In this document: positions 25,801 through 35,800 of the stretch, piece by piece
How positions within the stretch are numbered: position 1 is the first letter of the stretch
How the letters are laid out: each line of letters starts with the position of its first letter
The notes under the pieces: model-generated
What the model was told of the DNA's origin: nothing
Databases searched by the model: none
What the model saw: only the letters and a program-made list of their open reading frames with translations
From: Rhodeus uyekii
Taxonomy: Eukaryota > Chordata > Actinopteri > Cypriniformes > Acheilognathidae
DNA length: 64,000 bases
Direction of reading: 5' to 3'
Assembly (NCBI GenBank): GCA_037043235.1
Contig: JAWRVZ010000325.1
Coordinates: 310,001-374,000 of the forward strand
Position numbers and translations under genes: made by a program

Positions 25801-26618
25801 AAGCATGGTAGGTTTTATTACAGTCACACTTAATGCAAATGCATGCAATAAACAGCTGTCTATTGATAAACTCACTGCTTGAAGGCTGCCATTGTGTTCT
25901 CCAAATTCTCCCCAGCCCCTGAAGATGAAGAAAAACAATATGTATCAGGGAAAAATTTATTTTGTAGCAGCGGTTCGTGTTTGCTTTTGGTTGTAAAGTA
26001 ATGTCTTTAGGTCAGACTATATGTTTCTACAGTATTCCAGAGTTCACAGTCCACACTCCAGGGCCTAGTCGATAAAGACCAGTATCAAGTCAAAGATGAA
26101 CCCTCTGAACTAACACATGAAGGCATTATGGAATTTGTCTCATACCTGTAATTTTACATATTTAACTTAAAGACCTGGTGTGACAAGAGCATGGTTAGGC
26201 TCCAAGAATTGTTTATACTAAAGTCATAAAAAAATGGGGATAAGTATAAACTACTTTCCGATTTTTTGCAAATAAGGCATTTTATTCAAAGAAGCACAAC
26301 ATAATCTTGAAATATTTTTAGTTGAATTGTTTTTTTCAAACATCCGAGAAAACACTTGTTATTATGGTATGTTTTTAATAATGCTTTATATGATTGAAAT
26401 TACAAATACTTACATACATATACAAAAAAAATTGATTTTGTGTTAACAATTAAAAAACTAAATATGCATGTTAAAAATGCCTTCTAGATATTTGAGTAAT
26501 GAATATACAATAACTTTCTTTTCAAATCTAAATACACTTAATTACTTTAGAATATTGTTACAACAAAAATACACAATTTTGCTTTGCACAATTTTTTGTT
26601 TATTGATTTAAAAAAAAT

Positions 26619-26654
<36 letters not shown>

Positions 26655-27175
26655 TATTTCATACTTATTTTGTCTCATGCCTGTACACTTTTTAATGTAG
26701 GGCTGAATACAAAGATGATTATGATATATACATACATGTGTGTGTGTGTTGATAGATAGATTGATAATTTTTTTTTTTTACTTCTAATTTGTGGAAAAAT
26801 GTGTCTTATAAATAGGCTTTTCATACATTAAAAGCAAAAATGTTTGAAGTGCATGAATTTTATAGTCAGCAATCTTATGAATGTAACCTGCAGGTTCATC
26901 CATTGACTGCGTCTCAAAACCTAGTGAACGTCCTACATAGTCAGCATGGTTACATCACAGAAAACTGGGTTTGACTTGACTGGACTTCAGTGATGATCAA
27001 TGAAAGCTGTATGATCTGAAATAAGTTGTTTGCACTCACCTCCGCGGTGTGAGATGTGTCTGCTGCGGAAGGTCTCTCTCTTTCGCCGGTGCAGGAGCGA
27101 CGGGCACTTCAGCAGTAACGCCGAGGTTAGCACATATCCGGTAACAGTGGATAAAACATACACCGCGGCGCTCAT
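20990..27175 (-). CDS. gdpd1: Glycerophosphodiester phosphodiesterase domain-containing 1
   Basis: Minus-strand coding exons: 27040-27175, 25876-25918, 25498-25633, 25308-25353, 23896-24017, 23666-23755, 23432-23565, 23167-23226, 21302-21353 and 20990-21127. All junctions are GT-AG with matching phases, giving 318 codons (human GDPD1 has 314). An N-terminal membrane helix (residues ~3-22) precedes the GDPD TIM barrel. The barrel shows HRGG at 43-46, ENT at 52-54, the metal-site E70/D72 in MLELDCH, and H85 in VVVLHD; a second hydrophobic stretch lies at ~204-221. The C-terminal part GATGVMTDYPTKL is typical of the family. GDPD1 (GDE4) acts as a lysophospholipase D producing lysophosphatidic acid and N-acylethanolamines. 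The start codon fits the family N-terminus (MSAAVYVLST). Exons 9-10 are present again downstream at 18263-18626. GDPD3 is a poorer match. Confidence 0.93.
22377..23095. mobile_element. PIF/Harbinger-like MITE remnant
   Basis: The left end GGGGGGTATTCCCATCAC and an inverted right end resembling GGGAAGTATTCAAGAAAGC enclose the block TTGATTAACCC-like/AACCTTGCTTACTC. A related block occurs at about 59218-59249. The element lies in gdpd1 intron 8 and is split by a long TA/CA microsatellite. The family name is tentative. Confidence 0.4.
22792..22912. repeat. Palindromic TA microsatellite followed by (CA)n
   Basis: Two perfect 20-bp palindromes of the form AGTCC-(AT)n-GGACT (22792-22811 and 22836-22855) are joined and followed by TA runs, then a CA run. 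The array is entirely self-complementary and could extrude cruciforms. Confidence 0.9.
24214..25128. mobile_element. hAT-like transposon remnant in gdpd1 intron 4
   Basis: The right end, read inverted, is CAGTGCTTCTCAATTATTTT, a terminus typical of hAT elements. Subterminal GGGGGGCG-rich segments occur at both sides (about 24220-24260 and 25060-25095). No transposase frame is present and the left TIR is not clear. Confidence 0.4.
26437..26724 (+). pseudogene. Fragment of tmem120 intron 4 / exon 5 inside gdpd1 intron 1
   Basis: This segment resembles 29408-29649 of tmem120 in plus orientation. Shared blocks include AAATATGCATGTT, AATGAATATACAATAACTTT, ACAACAAAAATACACA, ATACTTATTTTGTCTCATGC versus ATACTTATTTTATCTTATGC, and CTGTACACTTTTTAATGTAG. 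The last is the intron 4 splice acceptor. It continues GGCTGAATACAAAGATGATT, the first bases of exon 5 (AEYKDEY), and homology stops after about 24 exon bases at 26724. A (TA)n tract (26624-26650) interrupts it. It is transcribed antisense within gdpd1 and has no coding capacity. A partial, fairly old duplication of the neighbouring gene is the simplest explanation. Confidence 0.85.
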
Positions 27176-28572
27176 GTTTACTTTTATCAATCCGACAAGC
27201 AAGTCAGTTCTATAAAGCAACGTATATGACTACAAATTCATTGAAAAGTGCCGTAAAACACGACGGTCTCTGGTGTTAACACACACACCGGTCGGTCTCA
27301 TCCAGCACCTCTGGCCAGCCGCCGCTGTCAGCGATCAGCAGAAAGAAGAGACAAGCCTGAACATTTAGTATCAGTCAGATTAAATCCTGCTTTAGTGCCG
27401 CCGTCATGAGTTTCTTTGTAAACCCACCCATAGTCCTGCAGTCCAATGTTTCTTGACAGGCCATGCCCCTGCGCAGTTTAAATATTGCTCGGGTCAATGA
27501 TAATACTACAGGCGCATGAACGCGCATGCGCACTACGAGCATCTGATGACGCGAGTGAACGCAAGAGGATGCCAATGGACAAATAAAGACTTTCGGATCA
27601 GATTCGTGCGACTGAAAACGCAAAAAAAAAAAAAAAATATTTCTTCTTCATTAAAAACGGGCAGTGAAAGAAGGTGATTATGTGCTGATCAGGAGGTCAA
27701 ATTAAATTGTATATGTTTTTTATTTTAATTCATGTCCATAAAAAACTAATCTGCGTGCTTTAGAAATTTTCTAGAAGGAAATATAAGAAATCCCTTCAAA
27801 ATAAAATACAATGAATGTAAAAAAAAACATATTTGAAACACACACACACACAGTTTTTCTAACATCGATTCACAAAAAAGGGATTTATGTCTATAATGCT
27901 TTTTACAAAATGTAACAAAAAAGAACAAAGATTTTTATTAATTGAATTCATTGAATTTATTCAGTGTATTAATTGAAATTTTCTAGTTCTAGGCAGTAGT
28001 AAGATTAACAAATTTCTCTATACCCAAATGCTGCTATGAAAGGTGTTATCTCTCGATTAAAGTTCAAGCGCTCACTATTGTTCTCTTACTCTACAAGTGT
28101 TCTTTTACATCAATGGAATTTATGAGGGATTATTGAATTATGCAACTAAGCATGAGACTTTAGATCATGAATAACTAGACTCCAGGTATTCTCGAGTGTA
28201 ATAATGCTTTTAGATGTGCAATGAAGTTTCTTTAATGAACACAATTTCACACTGTTTCACATGTCAGAATTCACAGTGTCGTAACACTAAATATGTAGCC
28301 CTTCCTATAAAGTGCAGGCAACCAAATGTGTCAAAGGTCAGTCAAGTTGGGCTGTCAAAGTTCACTACAAAGTTCAAGCCTATATTGCAATCGCTGAGAA
28401 ATAAGAGATACAACGAAGATTGTCAATTCAAATGCTTCCCAACTAAATCTCTCTTTAAATAGGGCATAGAAGTCTTTGCTGTGTTTCCATCACAGCTTAT
28501 TTTACTGTATTTACCTAGTTATCCAAGAAAGAGAAATCTGCTTTGAGATTGTTGTAACTGATAAAGTTCTAC
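27176..28572. other. gdpd1-tmem120 head-to-head intergenic region
   Basis: The start codons of gdpd1 (minus) and tmem120 (plus) are 1.4 kb apart. The gdpd1-proximal part (about 27180-27610) is CpG-richer with an NRF-1 site; the tmem120-proximal part is AT-rich without a clear TATA box or CpG island. No other gene is seen. Confidence 0.5.
27521..27532. promoter_or_regulatory. NRF-1 binding site, gdpd1 promoter
   Basis: CGCGCATGCGCA is a perfect match to the NRF-1 consensus YGCGCAYGCGCR, 346 bp upstream of the gdpd1 start codon in its CpG-richer 5' flank. NRF-1 sites are typical of TATA-less housekeeping promoters. It could also serve tmem120 in the other direction. Confidence 0.5.
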
Positions 28573-31500
28573 ATGTCGAGATCATTCACAACAGCGCTTG
28601 AAGAATGGAAGATTCAGGAGAAAGAATTACAGCAGCTTCAGGTAGGATATAAAATTTCTCGCCTAAAAGATTCAGAACCAAAGACCATATAAAATAACTG
28701 AACCTTTCTGTTGAAATCAAACATTTCTGTGTCCAGGAGACCCATCGGATTTACCTGCAGAAGTTAGAGGAGGTCTCCAAACTTCAAAAAAGCTTTGCTG
28801 CCTCCATAACTCGACAGAAAAAGAATTTAAAAGATAATTTGAAGTCTTTGACTAAGTAAATAAATTGTGTCATTTTATTTTCTTTATGATCTGTTATGCT
28901 GACTATGATTGTTGCAATTTAATATGTATTTTTGCTCCGAATTATAGACTTGATAAAGGACTGACAGAAGAGGAGAAGAATGAGGTTAAGGAGGTTAAAG
29001 ATCGCATTCGAAATATGCCAAGCATAATCTTTCAAATGGAAGCATTTCTTCCAAAGAAAAATGGGTACTGGACGATTACTAAATGAGTCTGTTTTGGAAG
29101 GTTAGCTTTGTAATCTGACGATTTATGCTATTTTTGCTTGTTTTTTCAAGGCTTTATCTTGATCTTGTCCTTGGGAGTGTGAATGTCAACCTTCCAAGCA
29201 AAGAGGCAAAGTAAGCACCAAATAGATCTGCTGATATATATATATATGACAATAACAATAGATTTGTAACTTCATGGTAACTTTACGCACACTACAAAAA
29301 GTGAAAATCTCTCAAACAAGATGCATTTCTTTTTCATAATATACTGAGGCTTATTTTGAGAGTATATATCTTGAATTAAGATATCGTACAGCCTTGGCAA
29401 ATATTTTTTTGTGTTACCAATTAAAAAAATAAATATGCATGTTGAAAATTACTTATAGCTATCTGAATAATGAATATACAATAACTTTCTATTTCAATCT
29501 GAATGCACTTAATTACAACAAAAATACACACATTTTGCTTTTCAGTTAATCTTATTTCATAATCTTATTCAAACTCTTATTTCATACTTATTTTATCTTA
29601 TGCCTGTACACTTTTTTAATGTAGGGCTGAATACAAAGATGAGTATGAAAGGTTCAAGCTGTATGTGACAGTGATTCTGTTCCTGCTGACCTTCATATGT
29701 CGCTTCTTCATCAACTACAGGTAAGTCTGATTTCACACGGGTCTGTCTTACAAGCCTGACAAGCCATCACATTTCATCCCTGTCATTTCATGTTGTGTGT
29801 CTGTAGAGTTTTGGATGCCCTTCTTAACTTCCTGTTGGTTTGGTACTATTGCACCCTGACCATCCGTGAAAGCATCCTCATCAGCAATGGATCCAGGTCA
29901 GAAACTGTCAGATGAAACTATGTAAGAAACTTTCAGGTTTGAAGATGTGACATTGCTGCCATCACTCGAGAAAAGTTTGATCAGTGATGGATTTATTAAG
30001 CTTTCTCAGTGACCTATACTTTCTGACGTGTACCATCTCTGTAAGTGTGTATAAGCTTTTAATTTTTTTAGGATTAAAGGCTGGTGGGTTTTCCACCACT
30101 ACATTTCCACCTTTCTGTCTGGGGTCATGCTAACTTGGTGAGTCATTTCAGTCTATTAATTTCAGACCAGTTACTGTACATACAGTACCTAGTTTATCCT
30201 TCAGTTTATCATAAATTTCCATTAATATCCTATTTCTGTAAAGTGATGTACATTTGAGTGAAATAAGATTGTAAATTGTGAATCGATTTCCATATTATTA
30301 ATAGCCTGCATGGCCAAAGTGAAAAACTATAGTAAAGATAATGAGTGGAAGAGATAGTTATTACATCTTAATTAAAGATTACAAAGATGTTATGGTTAAC
30401 CAATACTATTCAAATAATTTTCAATAATTAAACTTTTAATTTTGCAATAAAACTGAAATGAAATAAAATTTTGCTGAACCATGAAAAAGAAGAAAATAAG
30501 ATAACACTATGCACACACAAACTCATTATATATTATATATTAATATTAATTAATATATATTAATTATATATTTTCATAAATAATAAAACTTTATAATATT
30601 TACAGATTCCTTGTTACATCTGAAATTGAATGTTTTTATGTTTTAATGCATTATACATTTTAAAGGCATAACATGAGAATTATAATGTATCAGAATTGAC
30701 AATACAATTCATGAGAACATTTCATGCATTAAAAGGTGCATTACCAGTATTATTAATGCATTAAAAATAGTTTTTATAATGAATCACATTTAAAGCCTTG
30801 AGTAAAGTTTTTTATTAACTTTATAAAAACATTAACATTAAAAACAACCTTAACCTTAAATGTTGTCATATGGCAACCAACTGAATATATATATATATTT
30901 TCAAGTTGAAATGCAATAAAAACTAATAAAAATGGCAAAAGCACATAACAAAATGACTAAACCTTGAACTAAAACTGAAAACTGAAAAGCTAATTTAAAA
31001 TATAAATACTACTAATAGTCTATAAATATGATACTGAAATAACACAAAACTTTTTTTCCTTTGGAATAAGTAATACCATTTTTTGGGGAATATTATACTC
31101 ATATTAAATACATCTGCACCAAAACAATGAATGATAATTTATGAATCAGTGAATTGCTGGTACAGCTGACTTGCCATCAAACAACAATTTTGTTGTACAT
31201 GTAGGCCAGATGGTGAAACATACCAGTCCTTCAGGAACCAATTTCTGGCCTATTGTTGGTATCAAAGTAAGTTACAAACTCTCCACGCTGACACCACCTT
31301 GTAAAACATCTATTTCAGGAAAAATACCAACACTGCAATACTGAGAGATTTCAAAGTCAAATGTATCACTTTCTCTTTTAGCCTTTGTGCAGTGTCTTCA
31401 GTACTACTATCAAAGTGGGTGTCTCTACAGGCTAAAAGCACTAGGGGAAAGACACAACTTGGATTTGACTGTTGGTAAGGATTTCTGAGTTTATAGTAAT

Positions 31501-32088
31501 GAAAGCAAAAAGCTTTCTTTTTAAAGATCTAAACACTAATTGTGTTTAAACAGAGGGATTTCAGTCGTGGATGTGGCGGGGACTAACATTTCTTCTCCCC
31601 TTTCTCTTCCTGGGCCAGGTAAGTTCATGCATAATTTGTCAGAAAATGTAAAGAATTCAGCTTGGAAAAAGGAAACGGCATATAAAATGCCATATGAACT
31701 GCATAATGATTTTTAGTGTATATCTGAATGTTGTCTGTGTGACACGCAGTTCTGGCAGCTTTGGAACAGCATTTCCCTGTTCAGAATGGCTCAGCACCCT
31801 GAATGTAAAGAATGGCAGGTCAGCGTTGTTTTTGTACATCTTTCCACAACATCATAACACTAAAATGATAAAATAAGTCAAATTTACTCACGTATTCATG
31901 TGAATCTATTTGTGGAAAGTGTGATTTTGATGTTGCAGTTATCTTGTATCTAATCTCTTCACCTCTTTTTACTGTAGGTGTCCATGTGTGGCTCATGTTT
32001 TCTGGTTCTGTTTGCGGGAAATTTTTTCACTACACTTGCAGTTGTTCGTCACAAGCGCAAAAACCAGCAAAAGACCAAGAGTCTGTGA
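28573..32088 (+). CDS. tmem120a: Transmembrane protein 120 (TACAN family)
   Basis: Twelve plus-strand exons: 28573-28641, 28737-28855, 28948-29064, 29151-29210, 29625-29720, 29807-29896, 30072-30137, 31205-31266, 31382-31474, 31554-31618, 31750-31818 and 31978-32088. All are GT-AG and in phase, giving 338 codons (human TMEM120A 343, TMEM120B 339). A coiled coil (~8-75) is followed by the six-helix domain, with signatures MEAFLPKKNG, LVWYYCTLTIRES, GWWVFHHY (188-194), LQYYYQSGCLYRL and FQSWMWRGLTFLLPF. The His pair in WWVFHH lies in the region that resembles ELOVL elongases and binds coenzyme A in mammalian TMEM120A. The protein is in the nuclear envelope/ER, is linked to fat-cell differentiation, and has a debated role as a mechanosensitive channel. 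Family membership is certain. The paralogue (a rather than b) is inferred from linkage to tyw1; the C-terminus ending KTKSL is rather b-like. Confidence 0.9.
30138..31204. other. tmem120 intron 7, AT-rich
   Basis: The largest tmem120 intron is strongly AT-rich with ATTAATATTAATTAATATA-type simple sequence (around 30525-30560). No recognisable transposon or RNA gene is seen. Confidence 0.5.
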
Positions 32089-32330
32089 TTTTTAAGAGCT
32101 GCATGTAAAAATGTCAATGAAGACAACAGACTCTCCCATAGTTACTTTTTGTAAAACAAGCAGATTTCATTTAATAATTAAAAAAATTGTGTAAGAAAAA
32201 CAAAAAGTCTTGATTTTTTTTAAAGTGAACTTTCGGGAACACGCACACTGCGTTTTGTTTTAAATAAATGATTACATTGGGATGTTGAACAATCTGTAAT
32301 ATGTATATTAAAGAGGAATTTCCAAACTTG

Positions 32331-32336
32331 AATAAA
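32331..32336 (+). terminator. Candidate tmem120 polyadenylation signal
   Basis: AATAAA in TTGAATAAACTATAAG, about 243 bp past the stop codon; followed by TG-rich sequence (GTGTTATTTGTTTGTG) that could be the downstream element. Confidence 0.5.
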
Positions 32337-32675
32337 CTATAAGAATAAAAGTGTTATTTGTTTGTGAAAAAGTGTTATTTATGTGAAATAAAAGTGTTAT
32401 TTCTGTGAAATATGTTAACAAAATAACTTATTTCAATAAAAATAATGTTAATAACACCACCACCAATAATAACAATAATTGTGTTGTATTGATTTTACAC
32501 GATATAAATCATAATATGCATATTATTATGATTGATTGAACCAATGAAGACTCACGTGGATGACAACAACAATTGTAATATCAGTAGTAATAATGTATTG
32601 TTTATTACATGATTTAAATACATTAGACACGTATGACCTGATATGACCTCATTTTCCCAGCATTCCTGTCAAAAC

Positions 32676-32708
32676 AATATGGCGGCGTCCTTCGACATGC
32701 AGCCGTAA
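32676..32708 (+). promoter_or_regulatory. YY1 motif and short upstream reading frame, tyw1 promoter
   Basis: AATATGGCGGC (32676-32686) matches the YY1 consensus AANATGGCGGC, which lies near the start site of many housekeeping genes. Its ATG (32679) opens a nine-codon frame (MAASFDMQP, stop at 32706-32708) located 134 bp before the tyw1 start. The context CAATATGGCGGC is one base off the TISU initiator. Whether it is transcribed is unknown. Confidence 0.45.
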
Positions 32709-32841
32709 AGTTAGCCAATTATTTAAAATCGACACGTGAAGCTAGTTTTTTAGCTGACTTATATCATCAGTACTGTCTTGTTTGATAGACCAAAGAAATT
32801 AGTATTTTCAGCGTTTGGTTTATTCTGCAGTCGGCGCTGAG

Positions 32842-35800
32842 ATGTCAGGTGGGTTTATTTTGAAACGCCAGGCTAAAAATAACAACCCATAGAATATGAG
32901 TTAAATTAAACTGCTAATCATAAACAACAGGGTAGCCTTTCTCTATATAGTTTTCTCGTGCACTCGTTTTTGTGCGGTTAGGCTGTGTTTCAAAACCTGG
33001 TGAGCTCTCTACTTTATTTACAGGTCTATAATTACGGCTATAATCGTAAACAACGCTGTTTGTGCACTATAGGTTTTGAGACACAGCTATTGTTCCATAT
33101 CATAAATAACTAATGCCGCCTATTTTGTACTTGCACCATTCCCGACAGGTCGAGTGTGCGCTAACTGTATTTGTTTGCGTTCGCAGGTGCTTTGGATGAT
33201 GTTTGGGATTCCCTGCTGTCTGTGTGGCAGAACAGGTTTTATGTTTACTCCACTGCTGCTGTTCTCATAGGAGTCTGGTTTATTATCAACGTGCTTTTCA
33301 AAAAGGTGAGTGTGTTTATGCTTAAAGATTTTCTACTGCTTAATTTCTTTGTTAGGTTTTGCCTTGTAGTTTCTAATGAACACGCAACATGATGTAATGT
33401 ATTTTTTTATTTTTTAGAAACAAACAGTCAACCTTTTAAATCCATTGCTATGTAAATCTGGGATAAAGCAGGAGCTTTCACCTGAAACAGAAAAAGTCAT
33501 TCATGTTTCTGGGGTCAAAGTCTTCTATGGATCACAGACCGGAACAGCAAAGGTTTGTGTGTATATATTTATTATTGTGTATATACATTCAGCATTTTAT
33601 ATACAGTGGAGTTCGGTTATGTCGACGAAAAAAAAGCATCAAGATAACCAATGATCGAGATGCTATAAAAATGTACATACACTGTATATGTTTGCAAACA
33701 ACAAAAGGCATATGTGCACCAACAACAGCAGAGATTTACCAGTATACAATAAAAAACACCTTAGATTCTCGATACAAACCTTTAATTATATTCTCTAACA
33801 TTGCAAACACAATGATCGCTCACAGCGTAAACAGAGTCACAACACACGTGTAAACACATTCGCTCATAACATATTCGTGAGCTCATCACACTGTACTAGA
33901 TTGCATACTTGCGTTCTGCCTGTCAAATGTGCTTTCTTAACAAATTCGGCTTCGTCCCGTCTTTTAATATCTGGGTTCTTCAATCCCAGCGGCGCTGAGC
34001 AGAGCTCACGTCAGAACAGAAGCAGGATGTAGTTGTGTGTGTGTGTGTTCATCTAAACCTCATACTCATTGGTCAGTAGCCGCTCGTCAATGTCAAAATA
34101 TTTTAGAAAACCAATCAAATCACAGAAGGCTGGCTTTATGTGCACACAGCTGTGAGTGCTTTAGGATGGGGTGGGGCCCATGGCAGCACTTGCTACTTGG
34201 ATATGTGCTTTCACTTTAAAGAGTCTCCAATAACGATTTGTCGCTAGTCGCTTTTTTGAAAATGTGTCGCTAGAGTGCAGTTTTGCGCAGTTTTGTGTGG
34301 AAAAAGTCCTAACGGTCAGCATCCTTGTGTGCATTTTACATGAAATATCCTAATGACAGCCTCTCATAACACAGTCAGGAGGTTCAACCCCTTTATCACC
34401 CCTTAACTCATTCATTGGCTGCATCATTCACCACAGTGATACTTTTATAATTGATTTACAGAAGTTTTTAGGAAATTAGTTGTCTCGCGGCTCCCGCAAA
34501 TTAGTTCTCTCGCGGCTCCCGCAAATGAGTTCTCTCGCGGCTCCCGCAAATGAGTTCTCTCGCGGCTTTAACTCTGGATTATCACTTCGTTTGTTTTCTG
34601 CACTATTATAATAAATTCAATCATTTGCTTTCATCCTTGCTTTCCCCGATCTCCTCTCTCTCCTCCAAGCAAGCTGCTCAAACCTGAAGTGCATTACAGT
34701 AAATTGTCAAGTATTTTTAGAGTTTAATTGTCAATTATTAATTAGTATTTATATGAGATCTTAATGGTTACAATTTTAACTGCAATTAATAGGGTAAAAC
34801 CCAATTTTTTTTTAAATGGCCATTTGTGGTCATGTGGAACGAATTAACTGATTTTTAGTGCATTCTTATGGGGAAATTTGTTTTGGTGTACGAGCATTTT
34901 GGTTTACGAGCTTGCTCTTGGAACGAATTAAAATCGTAAACCGAGGTATTACTGTATATTACATATATTTTCCCACATATAACCCGCAGACGCAGATAAT
35001 CCGCACGCTTATATAGCCAGCGGGTTTTGGGTTTTGTATAAAAAATCGTTGGCATAACCCGCATCCATAGATTGAGGAACTTTTTTTGTGTAAGATCACA
35101 TTTCGAATTTCAAATGTTGCTCGCATGACTTCAATTCACACAATTAAAAAACAAACGCAAGTCAGAATCAGAAGAAAAAGACAAGGCAGTCTCTCCCGCT
35201 GCGCTGTGCAGCTCGTCCATTTAAGAAGCGTGTCGGATGAGATAAGAGCCCGCCCTCATGGCAGCACAGCCAATCACGTCTTCTTGCATGATTGACAGGT
35301 CAGACAGCCTATCAGCGCCAGCTGTCAGAGTGATAGTGCAAGTGCCAGAGACGACAACCCATGCAAGAAAGAAAAATGAAAATTTAATGTACATGATGTG
35401 AGTTATTAAATGAGAATGTACATGATCGTGTTTTTGGTGTCTCTTTACACAACAGTGTTGCCATGATTTGTTTGAAGCGATCGGCATTAATCTAAAAAAA
35501 ATTACATACACTGTACTGTGTATATGTTTACTAACAACAAAAGGCATATGTAAAACCACCACAATAAAAACCACCTTCAATTCTTGATACAAACCTTTAA
35601 TTGTATTCTCCAACAATGCAAAACACAAAGATTGCTCTCAAAATCACAAAAAAATGTGCGGGATGCTACAGCGTGTTATCCCTCAGACATCAACGGCAGT
35701 GAGTGAACCGTGAGCGGACCGCGATCCACGTGCAAGGCAAGGTACGCAAATTAGTTACGAAATAACCATGTGAAGTGGCGACTTTGTCCCTGTTTCGTGC

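Noticed and set aside
34475..34567. CRISPR-like array of short repeats
   Set aside because: The 25-bp units are head-to-tail without spacers: a minisatellite in a vertebrate intron.
35221..35628. 135-codon minus-strand frame
   Set aside because: Lies inside the pogo-like element in tyw1 intron 3 and shows no transposase motif.
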